A DNA stretch of 64,000 bases from Sialis fuliginosa (GCA_961205875.1 OY540810.1:19220001-19284000), one strand, 5' to 3'; counted from the first letter of the stretch, positions 24,028 to 36,810 are shown. Notes: generated by a model not told the origin, from the letters alone. Made by a program: numbers and translations.

Positions 24028-25700
24028 GCTCATTCCCTTAATTTTTTATTGAACTTTCATTTGAAATCGGTTTCAGAGCCGAGTATTTAATTTTGACCGA
24101 ATGCGGTACCCAAACATTAAGTTTGTTTTTTTGTAAAAATAGTCGATTTTGAAATTACCGCCAAATATTTTGGTTTCAACCAAAAAACTTCCGGTGTAGG
24201 TCATTTTTTTTTGGTCAAAATCTTTATACTTGTATTAAGATGTCTTATTTTCCAAAAATTCACACCCTTAAAAGTTTTTTCTCCATACTCCAAATTGCAC
24301 CAAATTTTGGCAAATATTTCTTTACTTTATCCTTAAAACAACCCCCAAAAACATTTTTTCATATTGAGCTCCTAAGTGAGATGTAATTTTTATAAAACAT
24401 CTAATTACTCGTGTATTAAAGATAAGAATTTACATTCATTTAACTGCTTGTAAACATGGATTTTCTGGACTGCTTGTAAAATGGAATTTAACGTTTTGAC
24501 TTCTAAACGGCTTATTTGTTGTATATATCTTAAATCAATTAGCTAGACACGGATTAGTATATGACATTATTACATCCAAGTTAATTACTTTGAAAGTGTC
24601 GAGTGATTCTTGGTTATTTAAAATAAAAATAGAATTTGTTCTAGATATTATTGTTGAACTATTATTTGAATTTAAAAAAACATACTAGAAACAAGCAGTA
24701 AATTTTTACGCCTACACACAGTGACGTCAGCATTGGTTTGGGGGAGGGGGGAAAGTGTGGCATTTACCCTCCGCTCTGGGATATTATTTAACCCAACGTA
24801 ATGTAAGGTAACTCAACAGTAACGTGTTGTTTTAAAAAAATTAAAAGGTACCCCCCCTCTCTGGAAAATATATCCAAATGGAATGCTATATTTAGTTTAA
24901 ATTGTTTTGATGATAAAGACCTTATTTGTATATTATCAATTTACAATGTGTGTTAATGTGTTAAATATGAAATTTTTAATTTGTGGAGCAGTAAAAAATG
25001 GCTTTCATATTATTTTGGTAACCTAATTAGTTTTTGTTTAGGGGAGGGGGTTAGTTTTTCTATTTACAAATCATCCAACCCTTCTAAAAATTTCTACAAA
25101 TGCCTCTATTGGCACACTTTAAAAATATGTTTTGTTACATGCATTATATAAATAAATCATAAAAATATGGCATTTTTTAGAATTAAAAAAATCCTCTCTC
25201 TTAACTATTCATTTTTAAGTATTTTGTTTAAAAAAAATCGATAAAATTAGATTTATATATACATATAATGAATTTTTATAGTTATACCTACTTTATAATA
25301 TTATATTATAACTGAACACTAGCTTAATTTTTAATTAATTAAAATAAATGGACTTACAATTAGTTTCGAAATCTATAAATGTAGGCCCCAAATAATATGT
25401 CTTGTAAATTAATATTTTTGTTGTGATTAGTTATTATCTTTATACTTCATTAGCTCTAATCAATACATAGGTGCATTATAGAAAATACTCACAAACAGAA
25501 ACAGTATCAAACCATTTACAAATGATTGATTAATAAATGAAAATTAGAATATCGGTTAAACAAGAAGTTAGTCACTTTGGGTTTTGAACAACCTGAATTT
25601 CTAGATACAAGAGTGACCAAGAGATGCCTACGTGTCTTCTGTAAAGCACTATAAATGAACAACTTAATTTTATTTTGTGATTTCATACAGTCAGGATTCT
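24028..25700. other. Intergenic, no gene; G/C-run patches
   Basis: Non-coding. Two G-run or C-run patches (ggtttgggggaggggggaaa near 24738 and aggtaccccccctctctgg near 24846) look like ends of a decayed element, and a TGACGTCA octamer is at 24722-24729. No complete element could be delimited. Confidence 0.4.
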
Positions 25701-25729
25701 AGAATGTATGTCTTCTTACTTCTTTCAAA

Positions 25730-26473
25730 TAAACCCTGTCCCCTTCCACATGGAATCATGTATATAATATGCATATCTTGTTGTTCTCGTGGTGAATACC
25801 ACATCGACCAAGTTAGCTGCTAGCTAACAGCAGACTTGATGGTGCTGTAGGCACGCCTCTATTATTAGACTGAACGCTGACAGAACCACGGCTTTCAACA
25901 TTGGCTACACAAACAAGTTAAACATATGACTTGTAGCTGGCAGCTCTGAAGCTCAGAAATGGTTTGACCGTCATTAGATTAGTACGGTTTTAATTTAGTT
26001 TGTTGTATTTTACACGCGGCCGAGCTTGTGAAAGTAATGGAACTATTTTATAGCAAACAGTTTTTGTTATTAAAATTTGCTGTACCGTACAGAACTGTCC
26101 GGAAATGTATGGTATAATCCGGTCAGTGAATTTGTTATTGTGATTGTGTTAATATTAGAAATAATATAAATATCTTAAATAAATAAGAAAAATGTTAATT
26201 AGCTAATAAGAAATATAATATTTGAGGATAGTAATCTCAGTGTATATATTATATAGAAATGTGTGTATATAGTATTAAAATTTTGCTATTTAATAAGTTA
26301 TCTTAAGAGTACATTATAAATCATTTATATCTGTATCTGTTTTGATTTTCTTGCAAACATGTCGAGCGTAATGTTAATATAAAATCATCGCTTCAAATAG
26401 TTGTTTTGATATTAAACACATACGTATAATACATCATCGAAAAAACACGAGGTTGTAGAAAAAAGTTATAACA
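25730..26473 (+). promoter_or_regulatory. Probable promoter and 5' UTR region
   Basis: About 740 bases upstream of the coding exon are non-repetitive within the window and GC-richer than neighbours (for example ctgctagctaacagcagac, a stem-loop near 25820). Several short upstream ATGs precede the main start, including a seven-codon uORF at 26359-26382 (ATG TCG AGC ... TAA). No clear TATA box or initiator could be fixed. The role is inferred from position only. Confidence 0.35.
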
Positions 26474-26784
26474 ATGGATAGCGTTATAATGACAACACCG
26501 GAAAACACTCTCAGATTGAAATCACGCATACGCAGTGCGGCGAATGTGATTTGCGCGCGAAATTCAAAACATAAATCTAACAATAAGAATAATATGACAT
26601 CTAAAAATTCTGGACGGAATGGACTGACGAGAAATAATTCCGTCAACAGAGTCAACTCGATAAAACATAACAAAAACAGTGTTGTTCTGAACAATCAGGA
26701 CGCAGTCAATAAAAACATGGTCAACAATGAACAGCAGAACGGCCTGAAGAAAGGACATTTGTGGATTAATGGAAAACATGCAAG
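26474..26784 (+). CDS. First coding exon of an unidentified gene
   Basis: The ATG lies in strong insect context (ataacaATGgat). The frame is open for 103 codons plus two bases and stops at a good donor, CAAG|GTAATT (GT at 26785-26786), so the exon would be phase 2. The protein starts MDSVIMTTPENTLRLKSRIR and is Asn-rich (about 23 Asn in 103), Lys/Arg-rich, with almost no acidic residues. There is no signal peptide, membrane segment or known domain. It looks like a disordered N-terminal extension, with known domains expected in later exons. Codon use is richer in C/G than the AT-driven translations elsewhere, and the exon is free of repeats. If unspliced, the frame would end after one more codon at 26786-26788, giving a 104-residue basic protein. 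I do not recognise the gene. DNA/RNA or membrane binding through basic patches is only a guess. Confidence 0.65.
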
Positions 26785-27662
26785 GTAATTTAATGTTTGT
26801 ATATTACTGTGCAGTCTGATCGTCATTTAAAGTATTTATAGACGTTTGTTTGTGTGTGTAGGGCTGTGTGTACGTACGAGTATGTGTATATTATAGTGTT
26901 CGAAAATATAAAACATGTTTCGTAATACATATGTGTGTATATATTTATAGTAAATATGTGTGATAGAATAAGCGATTAAATTTATTTCCTTGATTGTGTT
27001 CTACATGTACAAAATTTAATTGATTTTTGCTTTTATATAAAAAATCAAAGAAAATTTTATAAAGACTGAAAAATAATTTTATATTCAAATTTACTCCATT
27101 GAATGAATTTTATATGTTAATATAAAAAAATAGTTTTAGGTACCTACTGTATGAAAAATATAGACAAATAAAAATTATATGTATGTGACTCAATCCAACT
27201 CGTAAATTTTTGAAAATACACCAGTCTGCTAAAAACATAACTAGGAAGCTACTAAAACATTTTGTTTGTTCATTATTCCTACTATTTGGATACCTACTAA
27301 CTTAAAATATCGCATTGCAATTAAATAAGAGACAATATTTTGGATAAAAATATTTAAAGATGAATTTCAGAAAGTAATACGAAGAAAAAGGAATTAGTAA
27401 ATTTGTATATTACTAAATATAAGTAGTACAACCATTATATCAAAGTAGTTAATATAACTCATTGAAAACAAAATTGAATAGATAGATTATTACACAAAAC
27501 AGCCTTACTGGACTATGATTAATCAAATAAAAATGTTATAGCCTAGGGGGGACATCAGGTTTTGGAGTGTGAATTTTAAAATAGCTATTCATTATATTTT
27601 TAAATAAGCACCTAATTGTGTACGTGATTTTTACACGAGATATTAAATTTAACTATACAGAG
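26785..27662 (+). other. Probable intron start; TG-rich then AT-rich
   Basis: Immediately after the donor there is a T/G-rich run (tttgtttgtgtgtgtaggg near 26846, tgtgtacgtacgagtatgtg). The rest is AT-rich with no second exon recognisable. If the exon call is right, much of the window to the right may be intronic. Confidence 0.4.
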
Positions 27663-28305
27663 TGTCCCGTAAATATACCGACAAACTTTCAGGAGTTATT
27701 TAGAGAATATCAAAACAATCGCTTTTTCTTAATAAACCCATGTCCGCAAATGAGCCGTTTTAGCAGTAAAGCAAAAGAAATGACCCATACAAAAGCAATC
27801 AATTCCCGTGAGTAGAGGTTTCAAGGTCATTTTGAGGTCAACTTCATTTTTAAATGGAAACCTATTTCCTTTTTTTAACATATTTGTATTTTTCAGAAAA
27901 AAGAAACAACTTTTGTCTGAAAAGTTTTTTCAAAAACCTCAACTTTAATGGGAACTTTTTTTTTTAATAATTTTTTTTTAAATTTGTTTAACTAAATTCT
28001 GAAATGATTATTAATTGTACATAAAAATAGGTCAAAATTGAGGTATTTAAAAAAAAATTCCAGACAAAATTTTTTTTCATGTTTTCTGTTAAATATGAAA
28101 ATGCAAAAAAGAATCAGGTTTCCCTTCAAAAAAATCAAATTGATCTCAAAATGACAATAAAACGTACACTCTAGGTCAAAAATTTACCTTAATCGGTTTC
28201 CCCTCTCCTAACCCTAAAAGTTTTCTGGCAAACATTTTCCTTGCAAAACCTTAGTTTTTGAGATATTTGCTTGTCTCAATTTATATAGACCACCCGGTAT
28301 ACATT
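27663..28305 (+). mobile_element. Element with family B start and family H interior
   Basis: Starts tgtcccgtaaatataccgac and ends near gaccacccggtatac. The interior is an imperfect foldback (caaggtcattttgaggtcaa near 27822 pairs with ttgatctcaaaatgac near 28139). The same interior occurs at 43180-43850, and the closing motif resembles the inverse of taccgggtgttccagacc at 39486. Non-coding. Confidence 0.6.
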
Positions 28306-28325
28306 AAAATACAAAAGATAAACAG

Positions 28326-28435
28326 CAAACTGTAGGAGAGCCCTGAAGATGTCCACTGCAATGTGTGACGAAACGTTGGCCGATAACACGACCAAACCGA
28401 CGCGGCTTACACCCAGAAGCCAAGATCTATAGCAA
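28326..28435 (+). repeat. Penelope/hammerhead-like repeat, single arm
   Basis: ctgaagatgtccactgcaat, then gtgtgacgaaacgttgg, then a tail ending ggcttacacccagaagccaa. The tail recurs at 47815-47985 and 62278-62411, there as inverted pairs. CTGAAGA (28343-28349), a foldable GTCCAC/GTG-T-GAC stem and GAAA (28370-28373) resemble a hammerhead ribozyme core. Penelope-like retroelements are known to carry such motifs. Stems I and III could not be confirmed. Confidence 0.5.
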
Positions 28436-29945
28436 ACTTTATTTCTCCTATAAGGGTTAGGTTTTAAAAATTAAAAAAAAAAATCATTTGAGGTGTATCG
28501 TTTTGATTCGCATAAAAAAATCCAAACACAAGAGAACGTTTATGAAATATTCATATTATATACATATGTATATTAGATTATTTATTATCTAACTGTTTAT
28601 TGACAAATTAGAAACAAACAACTATGTATCAATATTGACATAGAATGAATATGTTTTTACTCGATATTTCAAAATATGTATTAAAACTTACCTTTACCTT
28701 TCCTCTCATTGTACAACGTATTTTTTTATAGAGATATTCTATGAATATGTAATTTTATTATTATTAATAATAATATTTATTCTATCGTATACTTCATTAT
28801 TACTTGTTTATACGTACATGAAATGTATAATAAAGTATAGTAATCATGAAAAAAATAAAAACTCGAGTATCACATAGGACCATTATCTCAATAACATCTG
28901 TCTGTCGGTTTGTGAACGCTTTAAATTACAACAAAAATAATGAAACTTACAAACATGATAGTTTAAAGTTTAAACCATATGTGCCCTGTGTCCAACCTAT
29001 TAGCTTTTCTGGGTCACATTGAGAGGAGAATTATATTATGTTGGGCCGCACATAAAATAGATAATGATATGAATATTTAATTTATGATTATTAATTTTTT
29101 CTGAAAGTTCTTTTGAATATTATTTTTTTAATTAAAAAAATGTTGTATTTCAGGGTTTATCTACAAGCCTGAATTTTATATAGCAATATGATCATTGCTA
29201 TGTAAAGTTTTTGTTTCGATAAAACGAAACGTTTTCATGATATTAATTTCTGTATATTGTTGCACAAAAAAGTATTTTCGGGGCCACAGTGATTCGTTTT
29301 AAAATTGTATATCTATAATAAAAATTGAAATGTCTGTTTCTATGTAACGTTATTTTATTATTATTCACTTAAATATCACAAATATATTTTTACCATCCCA
29401 CTTTTTTTTATGTGTTGTTAATACTTATTGATTTTGACTTTTTATATTATCAATGAACATTTTTTATCTCCCTGCTTTTAATAACAATGTTTAGTTAAAT
29501 ATTAAAGGTCAAACTTATTTGCTTATCTCTTTGTATTAAAATAAGTACCAGTATACACAGTATGGAATGGGAGTAAATAGTAACGACACGTACTTACTAT
29601 TAAAATATAAAGTAGTTACTATTTCATATGAACTTTAAAATACAGAAAACTATAGACGTTATTATTTTTCTAATTTTGTTGTACCTATATGAATAGTAGT
29701 TATTTTACGAAATACATATGTATGTACTATGGAACTCAGAAGTCGTCTGCCACCGTAAAGGTTAGAATAGCTTACTACAGATTCAAAAATATTAAGACAA
29801 ACATCATCTTTTTCTAGGGCGGAGCTTATATAGTTATATCATTTTTAATAAAAGCACAAATATACGTCCATTACATTAATTATTTTTATATCAAGTTTAA
29901 CATAAAAAAATACACTTTGTATTTAAAAATATATAGCTTAGATTT
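28436..29945. other. AT-rich, no gene seen
   Basis: Includes a short family D-like fragment (ctgtctgtcggtttgtgaac near 28898). Nothing else recognisable. Confidence 0.45.
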
Positions 29946-29949
29946 GTAA

Positions 29950-30240
29950 CGAACTTATGGGACACCCTATATAAATGTAACTATTTTAAAAATTTGTTGC
30001 TTGTCTATCCTGACAACTTTTGTATTTAAAGTTTTCTTCCATTTGTTATAATAAATGATATATTGAACTTTGACACAGTCTTGGGACACCCTGTATGTGA
30101 ATAAATACACGTACATATGTAATGTATATATTGTATTTAAAATGCGCCGCATGCACCGGGCTACCGCGACATTGTGAAGGGTTAGACGTATTAGAGAAGG
30201 GGGAGGGGCTATTCGTTTGATATTTCCTATCAATAAGCCA
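29950..30240. repeat. Element ends and GC-richer remnant
   Basis: The motif gggacaccct(a/g)tat occurs directly at 29958 and 30084, as at ends of many insect transposons. Between about 30140 and 30215 is a GC-richer patch (atgcgccgcatgcaccgggc, gggggaggggc). No intact element. Confidence 0.35.
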
Positions 30241-31560
30241 TTCAGCTAACTAACTGGTCATGTCATTACCAATAATATATCTAAATATATGTAATACCTA
30301 CATATGTACATGTGTACGCACATACACAATACATACTCACATCGATATGAAGACGTTGTAGGCTTTCTAATGTTGACATGGTTGGTATCTATTTGTGAAA
30401 TACTCGTAGTATGTATTGGTCATTGCCCGTTCTAAATTTGATCTCTTGTTATAGCGGATTTGTTTAAATGGCAGGAACGTGAAGTGTTTTTCTTGTGTTT
30501 GTTGTAGTTAATTGACTAATTAATTTAATAAATAGTACATGTCGTAAAATTACCATATCATATTGTTATTTTCAATTAATCATTTTGAAATGTTTGATTA
30601 ATTAAAATACTACTTTTCTTATTACATTTTTTGCAAAAATTATAATTTAGCAAATAAAAGTAATTTATTTATGAAGGCAAAATTATTTAGACTTATAGTA
30701 TGTATTACCGAGTGGCAGACTAAGGAAGGTTGTGGCCCGGAGCGGAATGTTAGTTATGGGGCCTAGTGGCGCGTTATCAAAAATATTTTATAGATTTTTT
30801 TTTGTCTAAAATGAAAAATTTTGCTATAGCAATACCTGAAGACCTTTTTTTGCTCTTCAGTATACCCTGCCCAGTGTCCCCTTAGCACCTGGGTCTGAAG
30901 ACAAACCACCCCTATCGCCCCACCCACTCTAAATTCCCATACACAAGAAAAATATAAATAGTTTTCAACAATTTTGTTTAATTAAAGACAATTCATTATA
31001 TTTTCACAAAAAAGTCTGGTAGTTATGAAATTTTTTATAGTAGTAAAATTCTTATTCTGAATTACTTTTGTCGATAAATATATGATAAACAGAAATATCT
31101 GAATAAATAAATTTATTGTTGTAATTATCAAAACAAGTGTTTAGTTTTGAAAAATTAAAATTATGGCAATACAAGGAGGACTTATTTATTACTAAGGTAT
31201 TTCTGGAAAGAATAAAAAAATCAGTGGATCTTCCTTAGACAAGGAATGATAAAGGACCAATAACACTTAACACATTACCTAGCGTTGTTACCATATCGCT
31301 CCACGAGTCATTGGCGTATCATTAAGATTTTAAAATAAATATCAATTGTTTTGAATTATAAAATTAATTAACAATAATGTTTTATATTGTCTTAGAAAGT
31401 ATTTCAGTGATAATTGATTAACAGAGAAATGTATTTGGAACTATCATCTCTCATACATACTAAATTAAATTGTAATTATTAAAGCATATTTGCATATTAT
31501 AAATTTTTAACTGACTGGGATAATATGCATGGAAATGACGATTGTGGCATTTAAGAAAAG
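30241..31560. other. AT-rich, no gene; GC-rich remnant 30717-30930
   Basis: The stretch gcagactaaggaaggttgtg ... tggggcctagtggcgcg and later ctgcccagtgtccccttagc looks like the two ends of a decayed hAT-like MITE, but no duplication is visible. The rest is featureless. Confidence 0.35.
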
Positions 31561-31827
31561 ATGGCCGCCGTAAAACACTTTCATATACGGTTTAACATTG
31601 GTTGTCATGTATCCATGGTCTTTCCTAATCTAAGGGAGCTTCTAATAAACGTTTTTTTGTTATTTGCAAAATTTAAGGTTACTTTTGATTTTTTTTATTT
31701 TTCCGAAAAATTTCACGAATCACGTACTATTCATCTTTTTCAATTGTATTACGAACCTTGTTGCTCACCAAGTAATAACACCGAATGGACAAAACTCAAT
31801 TCAACTGTTCTAGTATTTTACACCTAA
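31561..31827 (+). other. Unidentified 88-codon ORF (weak)
   Basis: An ATG in good context (aaaagATGGCCGCC) opens MAAVKHFHIRFNIGCHVSMV and runs 88 codons to a stop. It is Phe/Leu-rich and basic with two Cys in a row near residue 73 and no recognisable domain. The start also contains AAGATGGCCGCC, which resembles a YY1/Pho-type site, so the ATG context may be a protein-binding site instead. No splice partners seen. Confidence 0.15.
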
Positions 31828-32850
31828 ATACGGCGTTGATTCGAGGACACACTGTAGAAATTAAAAAGTAAGAATAGAACATGAATTATTCAAACTTATA
31901 ATAAATTTGTGATTTTATTAATATAAATAAATATCATGCATACGTGTTTTTATTGAAAAATACCGTATTATAATTGATTGCTATGATTGATTCATGATCT
32001 GTACTTCATTTGATCTTAATCGTTTTTTTATGAATTCTTGTTTCATTGTCATTAACTCTCAACGAAACCGGTCTTTTACGAGTAAAATAAAAACAGAAAA
32101 AATGGAAAGGTTGTAATTTTTTTCATTTTATAAATTCCTATGTATATTTTATAAGTATTTATATAAGTTTTAATAATACATAAATTATTAAATTAAATTG
32201 ATAATACTTATTTTATAGGCCCCAAATATCAATTACTTTTATCAGTATCATTTCTATGCATGTTATTTTTTACAATAAATGTCGAATGATTTTGATGTAG
32301 ATACTATATCTATAGCGATTATAATTTAGAGGATTTATTTTTATTTTCTCACATTTATTAAAATATAATTAAATGTTGATATACATCAAATAAGATAACA
32401 TTACAATAATATGATTATTATTAGATATTTATTAATATTCATTCATATCATTTCTTATTTCTTAATAAGATATTTTGCTGTTTTTAAAAATAATACCTAT
32501 TATGATAAGCATACATATACCTACAACGTAAAAAAAACTTTAATAAGAATCTTAAAAATAGAACTGAATAATATCTTTTATAATAATTCCTCGATACGCT
32601 CCTGTTAAACATTATTTCTATTTTTTGCTTAGAAGGTAGATATCACCTATATTTGAACAACATAAGATGACTATATTTGCTTATCATTTATTTGTATTAA
32701 CTTTTAATAATAATCAGTAAACATCGAACATTTAAAGTATTTTTCCTCTATACCTATGATCCTGTGATGATTGGCCCATCAGCAAACTCCCACTCCGTCA
32801 GACATCCCTTGTGAAACAATCGCTTGCATAAAATAAAACTAACTGCACAT
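31828..32850. other. AT-rich, no gene seen
   Basis: Long AT-rich tract with no recognisable feature. Confidence 0.45.
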
Positions 32851-32930
32851 AAATGACAAAAACACCACTGGGCTGTTGGAAAAGGAGTAATCCAGCCGAC
32901 AAGAAATGCATCTCATAATCATCATTAAAA
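32851..32930 (+). repeat. Dispersed repeat ending in CAT-type tail
   Basis: aaatgacaaaaacaccactg, then gagtaatccagccgacaaga, then aatgcatctcataatcatca. An almost identical 80-base copy is at 46673-46752. The simple-repeat tail suggests the 3' end of a non-LTR retrotransposon or SINE. No body is present. Confidence 0.6.
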
Positions 32931-34024
32931 TATTTTTCGTTATTTTTTTACAGTACAGCGTTCTTTAAAATTGTTCATTAATTATTTATGAATTGAATTT
33001 TTGTTGGTTCTTATTTAACAAACATTATTTTTTATTTTAAATAATAATTATAATACCGTTTAATAATAATATCCTATTTTACAACGACCGAATTGTAGGC
33101 TGACATAATTGATACAACAGAAGACACTATTATTTTATATAAGAGTTGTACCGAAAGCGAAAACGAGTGCGAAAAAAAAATAGTTTTGCGAAAGCAAAAA
33201 CGAAAGCGAATAATTAAAAAAAAAATAGAGGCGTGGTAAAATTGACATATACGATAGCTAAATAGATAATTGGAATTATAATAAAATCCGAAATTTGACT
33301 TAACACTCTTTTTATTTAAATTAATCTAACTCTGAGATTGAACCAAACTGTCATAACTTCTTATTTTAACAAAAGCATTTATTGGTAGAATTTACTCTTA
33401 ATTTTGACTGCTGGTTTAATTTAAGTTCACAATATTTTTGTTGAACATGTGCTGTAGTTTTGTGTGGTTAAATTTAGGGGGAATAGGATAATGATCCTTC
33501 CTTCTTCAGCACTAATTCGTGACACAATTAATTATAAACAAAACGTTCACGAAAGTGAAAGCGAGATGTAGGGCTTGGAAAAAAAATAGTTTATGGCATC
33601 TTAAAATATGTGTAACATCCACTATATTTTCTTCTTTTATATGTAGAATGGTCAAGTCATTTTTCAAAATATTTGTGTGGAAGCCTTGGGGATCTATCCA
33701 CCGTTATCCTCCCTTAAATTCGGTTATATAAATTATTTAAAATCCATATAACATGATTTTATTATTATGTTCTGTGCGCTACTGCTAAGCACTATTCCCG
33801 TGGTAAATTCTGCAAATATATGCAGGTAGTTCGTATACATACCAGTATGTAAATAACGTATCGAACACTTAGACAAGTACGAAGGTAAATATTTATGAAT
33901 CATATTTAAATTATTTCATACTTTAGTAGTAAACATCGGACGAATCTACAAGTGTTATTTCACACAGATTAACAACCGGTTAGAACGTCTGACTGGCGGA
34001 TGAAATAAATAAAGTAACATGAAA
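32931..34024. other. AT-rich, no gene; GAAAGCG-rich patch
   Basis: A purine-rich patch at 33153-33210 repeats a gcgaaa-like hexamer several times (gaaagcgaaaacgag, gcgaaagcaaaaacgaaagc). A related patch (cacgaaagtgaaagcgag) is near 33549. Probably repeat remnants. Confidence 0.4.
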
Positions 34025-34032
34025 CTCTACAG

Positions 34033-34323
34033 CAGTGCTTTTTAAACTTTTTGATGACGCGGCTCCCCTGCAACCTAAATCAATAACCCACGGCCCTCCT
34101 ATATTTTTTTTGGAACTCCTGTATAACTATGGTTACATAGTTACATGTTTATCTAGCCGTAAAGGAAGTATTTAGAATTCGCGTCAAAAATAACGCGTGA
34201 AATCAATACGGCTATATAATAAGCAGTTGTAAAATTACAGCCATTTAAACATTTCAATGTTTTAACAAAGTTTTTGCGGCTCCCTTGTGGGAAGACCATG
34301 GTCCACCACTTTAAGAAGCCCTG
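34033..34323. mobile_element. hAT-type MITE
   Basis: Ends cagtgctttttaaac and the inverted gaagccctg, with tgatgacgcggctcccctg inside the left and tgcggctcccttgtgg inside the right. Flanked by a perfect 8-bp duplication CTCTACAG (34025-34032 and 34324-34331). Non-coding. Confidence 0.9.
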
Positions 34324-34331
34324 CTCTACAG

Positions 34332-35185
34332 TACCGTGGTGCTTATATGGTAAAGGTACTATTGGAAATAGTGTAAAGGATGAATACATATTTTCTTATA
34401 GTCCAATAGTTCAATATATTGACGAATTGATAAACAGTTTTGATTGTCATTCATGTGTTCCTTCCACACCTTTATGTGACGCGTGACTACGTCTGTTTTG
34501 TGAAACTTATTTCTTTTAAGGACAACTTGTTTATAACTGTTTAGTTGAAATGTTTTAACGTAGTCGGGGTTAAGTTTTTAAAAACTTTTAGTTTTATTAA
34601 AGTTTTTTTTTTGTCTATTAACAAACTACCTTGTAATATGAATAGGAAATCAAATTTATTTAAATATATTTTTTTGCTACACGTGTTATATATTTTTGAA
34701 ATCGTCTTTTGAATTTGATATTCGTTGTGATGGATTTTGATGAAAATTGTATTTGAACCGAAATTGTTACTTCTAATAACTACTAAAGCGAATATTTTGC
34801 GGTTTGTGTATTCACAAAATTTCTAGGAATCGTAACGATCGTTAATACCATTTACCATATACCCCCAAATGCAATGTTAAATAGATAAAAACTCATTGTT
34901 CGTGGAAGTAAAGTATGAAATTTTTGTATTTGAACTATTTTTAATTTTACATTTTAACTAATTTGAAAATTAAATATTACAAAGGCTATAATCGCGAGCT
35001 ACTAGTAGTGGGGAAATATACGTTTTGAGTGGTTTCACTGTATATTAAAGAGAAGAGAGAGAGAACAGGGTATTTATTCTTATATACCTATAGATTATTT
35101 TTTGATGTATAAGTAGATAGATATAGTTTATCTATTTATGTTATTCTCTGTTTTTTCCTTTTTCTAATATCTTAGAAATGATATA
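34332..35185. other. AT-rich, no gene seen
   Basis: No coding frame with support. A short purine run (agagaagagagagagaac) is near 35049. Confidence 0.45.
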
Positions 35186-36808
35186 CACTACTGATCAAAA
35201 AAAAGTGGACAGCTGAAAAATTAACGTAAAATGGAAATAAATGGGAATTTATAAATAAATTCAAAAAATATATGTAGTTATTATAGAATATATATTATTA
35301 CTTAATTATTAAAGATATAATTACAAACAATTTCATTAATTTGTGACCCCACCACCGTTTTTTCTGACCGCTTGGCATTGGCGGTATAAGTTTATTTATT
35401 GTTTCGACATTGATTTCACCCCAAATTTTCTTTATTTTTGTTCATAATTGTTCCAAATTTTTATTATCACATTTGTGTAACTCCCTGTCAATATGGCCCC
35501 ATAAATTTTCAATTGGATTTAAATCTGGGCTCTGTGGAGGCCAGTCGTCCATAAAATTTATTTTGTGGTCATTAATTCAATCAATAACTCTTTTTGCCAT
35601 GTGATAGGGGCATTATCTTGTATAAAAATTAAAATTCTACATTTATTGAATTCATTAATACTTGGAAGTAACACTTCTTGTAAAATTTTTATGTATTCAA
35701 TAGCGTTAATTTATACACCTTTTTCAATTTTTCCACGTCCTGTGCACTAAATCAACCCTACATCATAACCCCATCTGATTTTTTAACTGTTTTTGTTGTG
35801 CACTCTGGTAAAAACTGTTCTCCAGATCTTTGAAGACATCTTTCAGGACGATCTGACACCAAACAAAGTCGCGATTTATCGGACAATATTATTTTATTCT
35901 AATCTGCATTTTTATATTTCTGCACCCAAACCTTCCTCTTTTTCAAAAAGCTGTGGAACTTTTATACATTGATAACTTTTTATTCCTTGGTCTATTAGAC
36001 GTCTTTTGACCGTATGCTGACTTGATTTAAGACCACTGGAAGTCTAAAAATCATCCGCAATCTGAATATAAGATGAGTTTCTATTTGAGTACCAATTTCT
36101 CAAGCGCGTGATATTCTCTCATTGTTGTTTTCCGTGGTCGACCGGAACCTGGAGCATGTCGAACAGTTCTCCATATTTTTTACATAGAAATTATTTTACA
36201 TACAGCACTTTAAGTAACAGAAACTCCCTGTTTTTTCATTTTAACAACAATGTTTCTAATAGATTTTCCCGATTTACTTAAACCAACAATTATTTCACGC
36301 TCTTTTTCTGATAGCTGCTTCGTTCTATTTTAAAATAAAAATAAATAAGTATATAAAATGTGAACTTTTATGTTAAATTAGTTTTAAAATAGCTGATTTT
36401 CCATTGCAAAATTTGCTTAAAGTCACTCTAACAATCTTTAATATCGAAATAATATGATTTTTAATTTTTTTTTAATTAATGATAAAAACATTTTGGGAAT
36501 TGGTAGAATTATATGAAAAAAAGAGTGAAATAAATGTTTACCGCTTAATTTGTGCCATTGGTTCATAAAAACTTCAAAAATAATTAAAAACTGCGATTTA
36601 ACATTACTTAACAATATGCGAATTTTTGTAACCGTACACTCACATCAAGCAATATTGCAAGAATAACATTAAAAATATATATATAACCCTTCAGATATAT
36701 ATATAATATAATATAACCCTTCAGATTAAAGAGACATTATGTTAGAAAGCAATAAATTCAATTCTTGTTATTAAATTTAAGGTGTCCACTTTTTTTTGAT
36801 CAGTAGTG
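35186..36808 (-). mobile_element. Tc1-type DNA transposon (decayed)
   Basis: Terminal repeats cactactgatcaaaaaaaag (35186) and the inverted cttttttttgatcagtagtg (ending 36808) carry TA on both sides (35184-35185, 36809-36810), the Tc1/mariner signature. The total of 1623 bp is a full-length size for this superfamily. The single gene inside is on the minus strand and broken. The ends are well matched, so the termini could still be recognised by a related transposase. Confidence 0.93.
35300..36330 (-). pseudogene. Tc1-type transposase, frameshifted
   Basis: Role when intact: cut-and-paste transposase binding the element's ends. On the minus strand, from 36325 down, an N-terminal helix-turn-helix reads LSEKEREIIVGLSKSGKSIR, followed by a GRPRKTT hook-like linker near 36140. 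The catalytic core follows: LSDKSRLCLVSDRP around 35870 (first Asp), QDNAP at 35612-35620 (second Asp codon 35615-35617), and WPPQSPDLNPIENLWG around 35500-35540 (Glu codon 35508-35510). The frame is broken by several stops (for example within the helix-turn-helix-to-linker stretch and a TGA in the RVID*IND segment) and by frameshifts, one between QDNAP and HMAK. The C-terminus runs to about 35300. The exact start is unclear; an AG-ended T-rich stretch just before 36330 might be an intron end. Confidence 0.9.
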
Positions 36809-36810
36809 TA

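Noticed and set aside
24722..24729. TGACGTCA octamer as a functional CRE
   Set aside because: Single octamer next to G-run remnants of a transposon; no promoter or conserved context.
26434..26694. 86-codon minus-strand frame opposite the coding exon
   Set aside because: Antisense shadow of the Asn/Lys-rich exon; AAN and AAR codons read in reverse give Leu/Phe/Val-rich frames.
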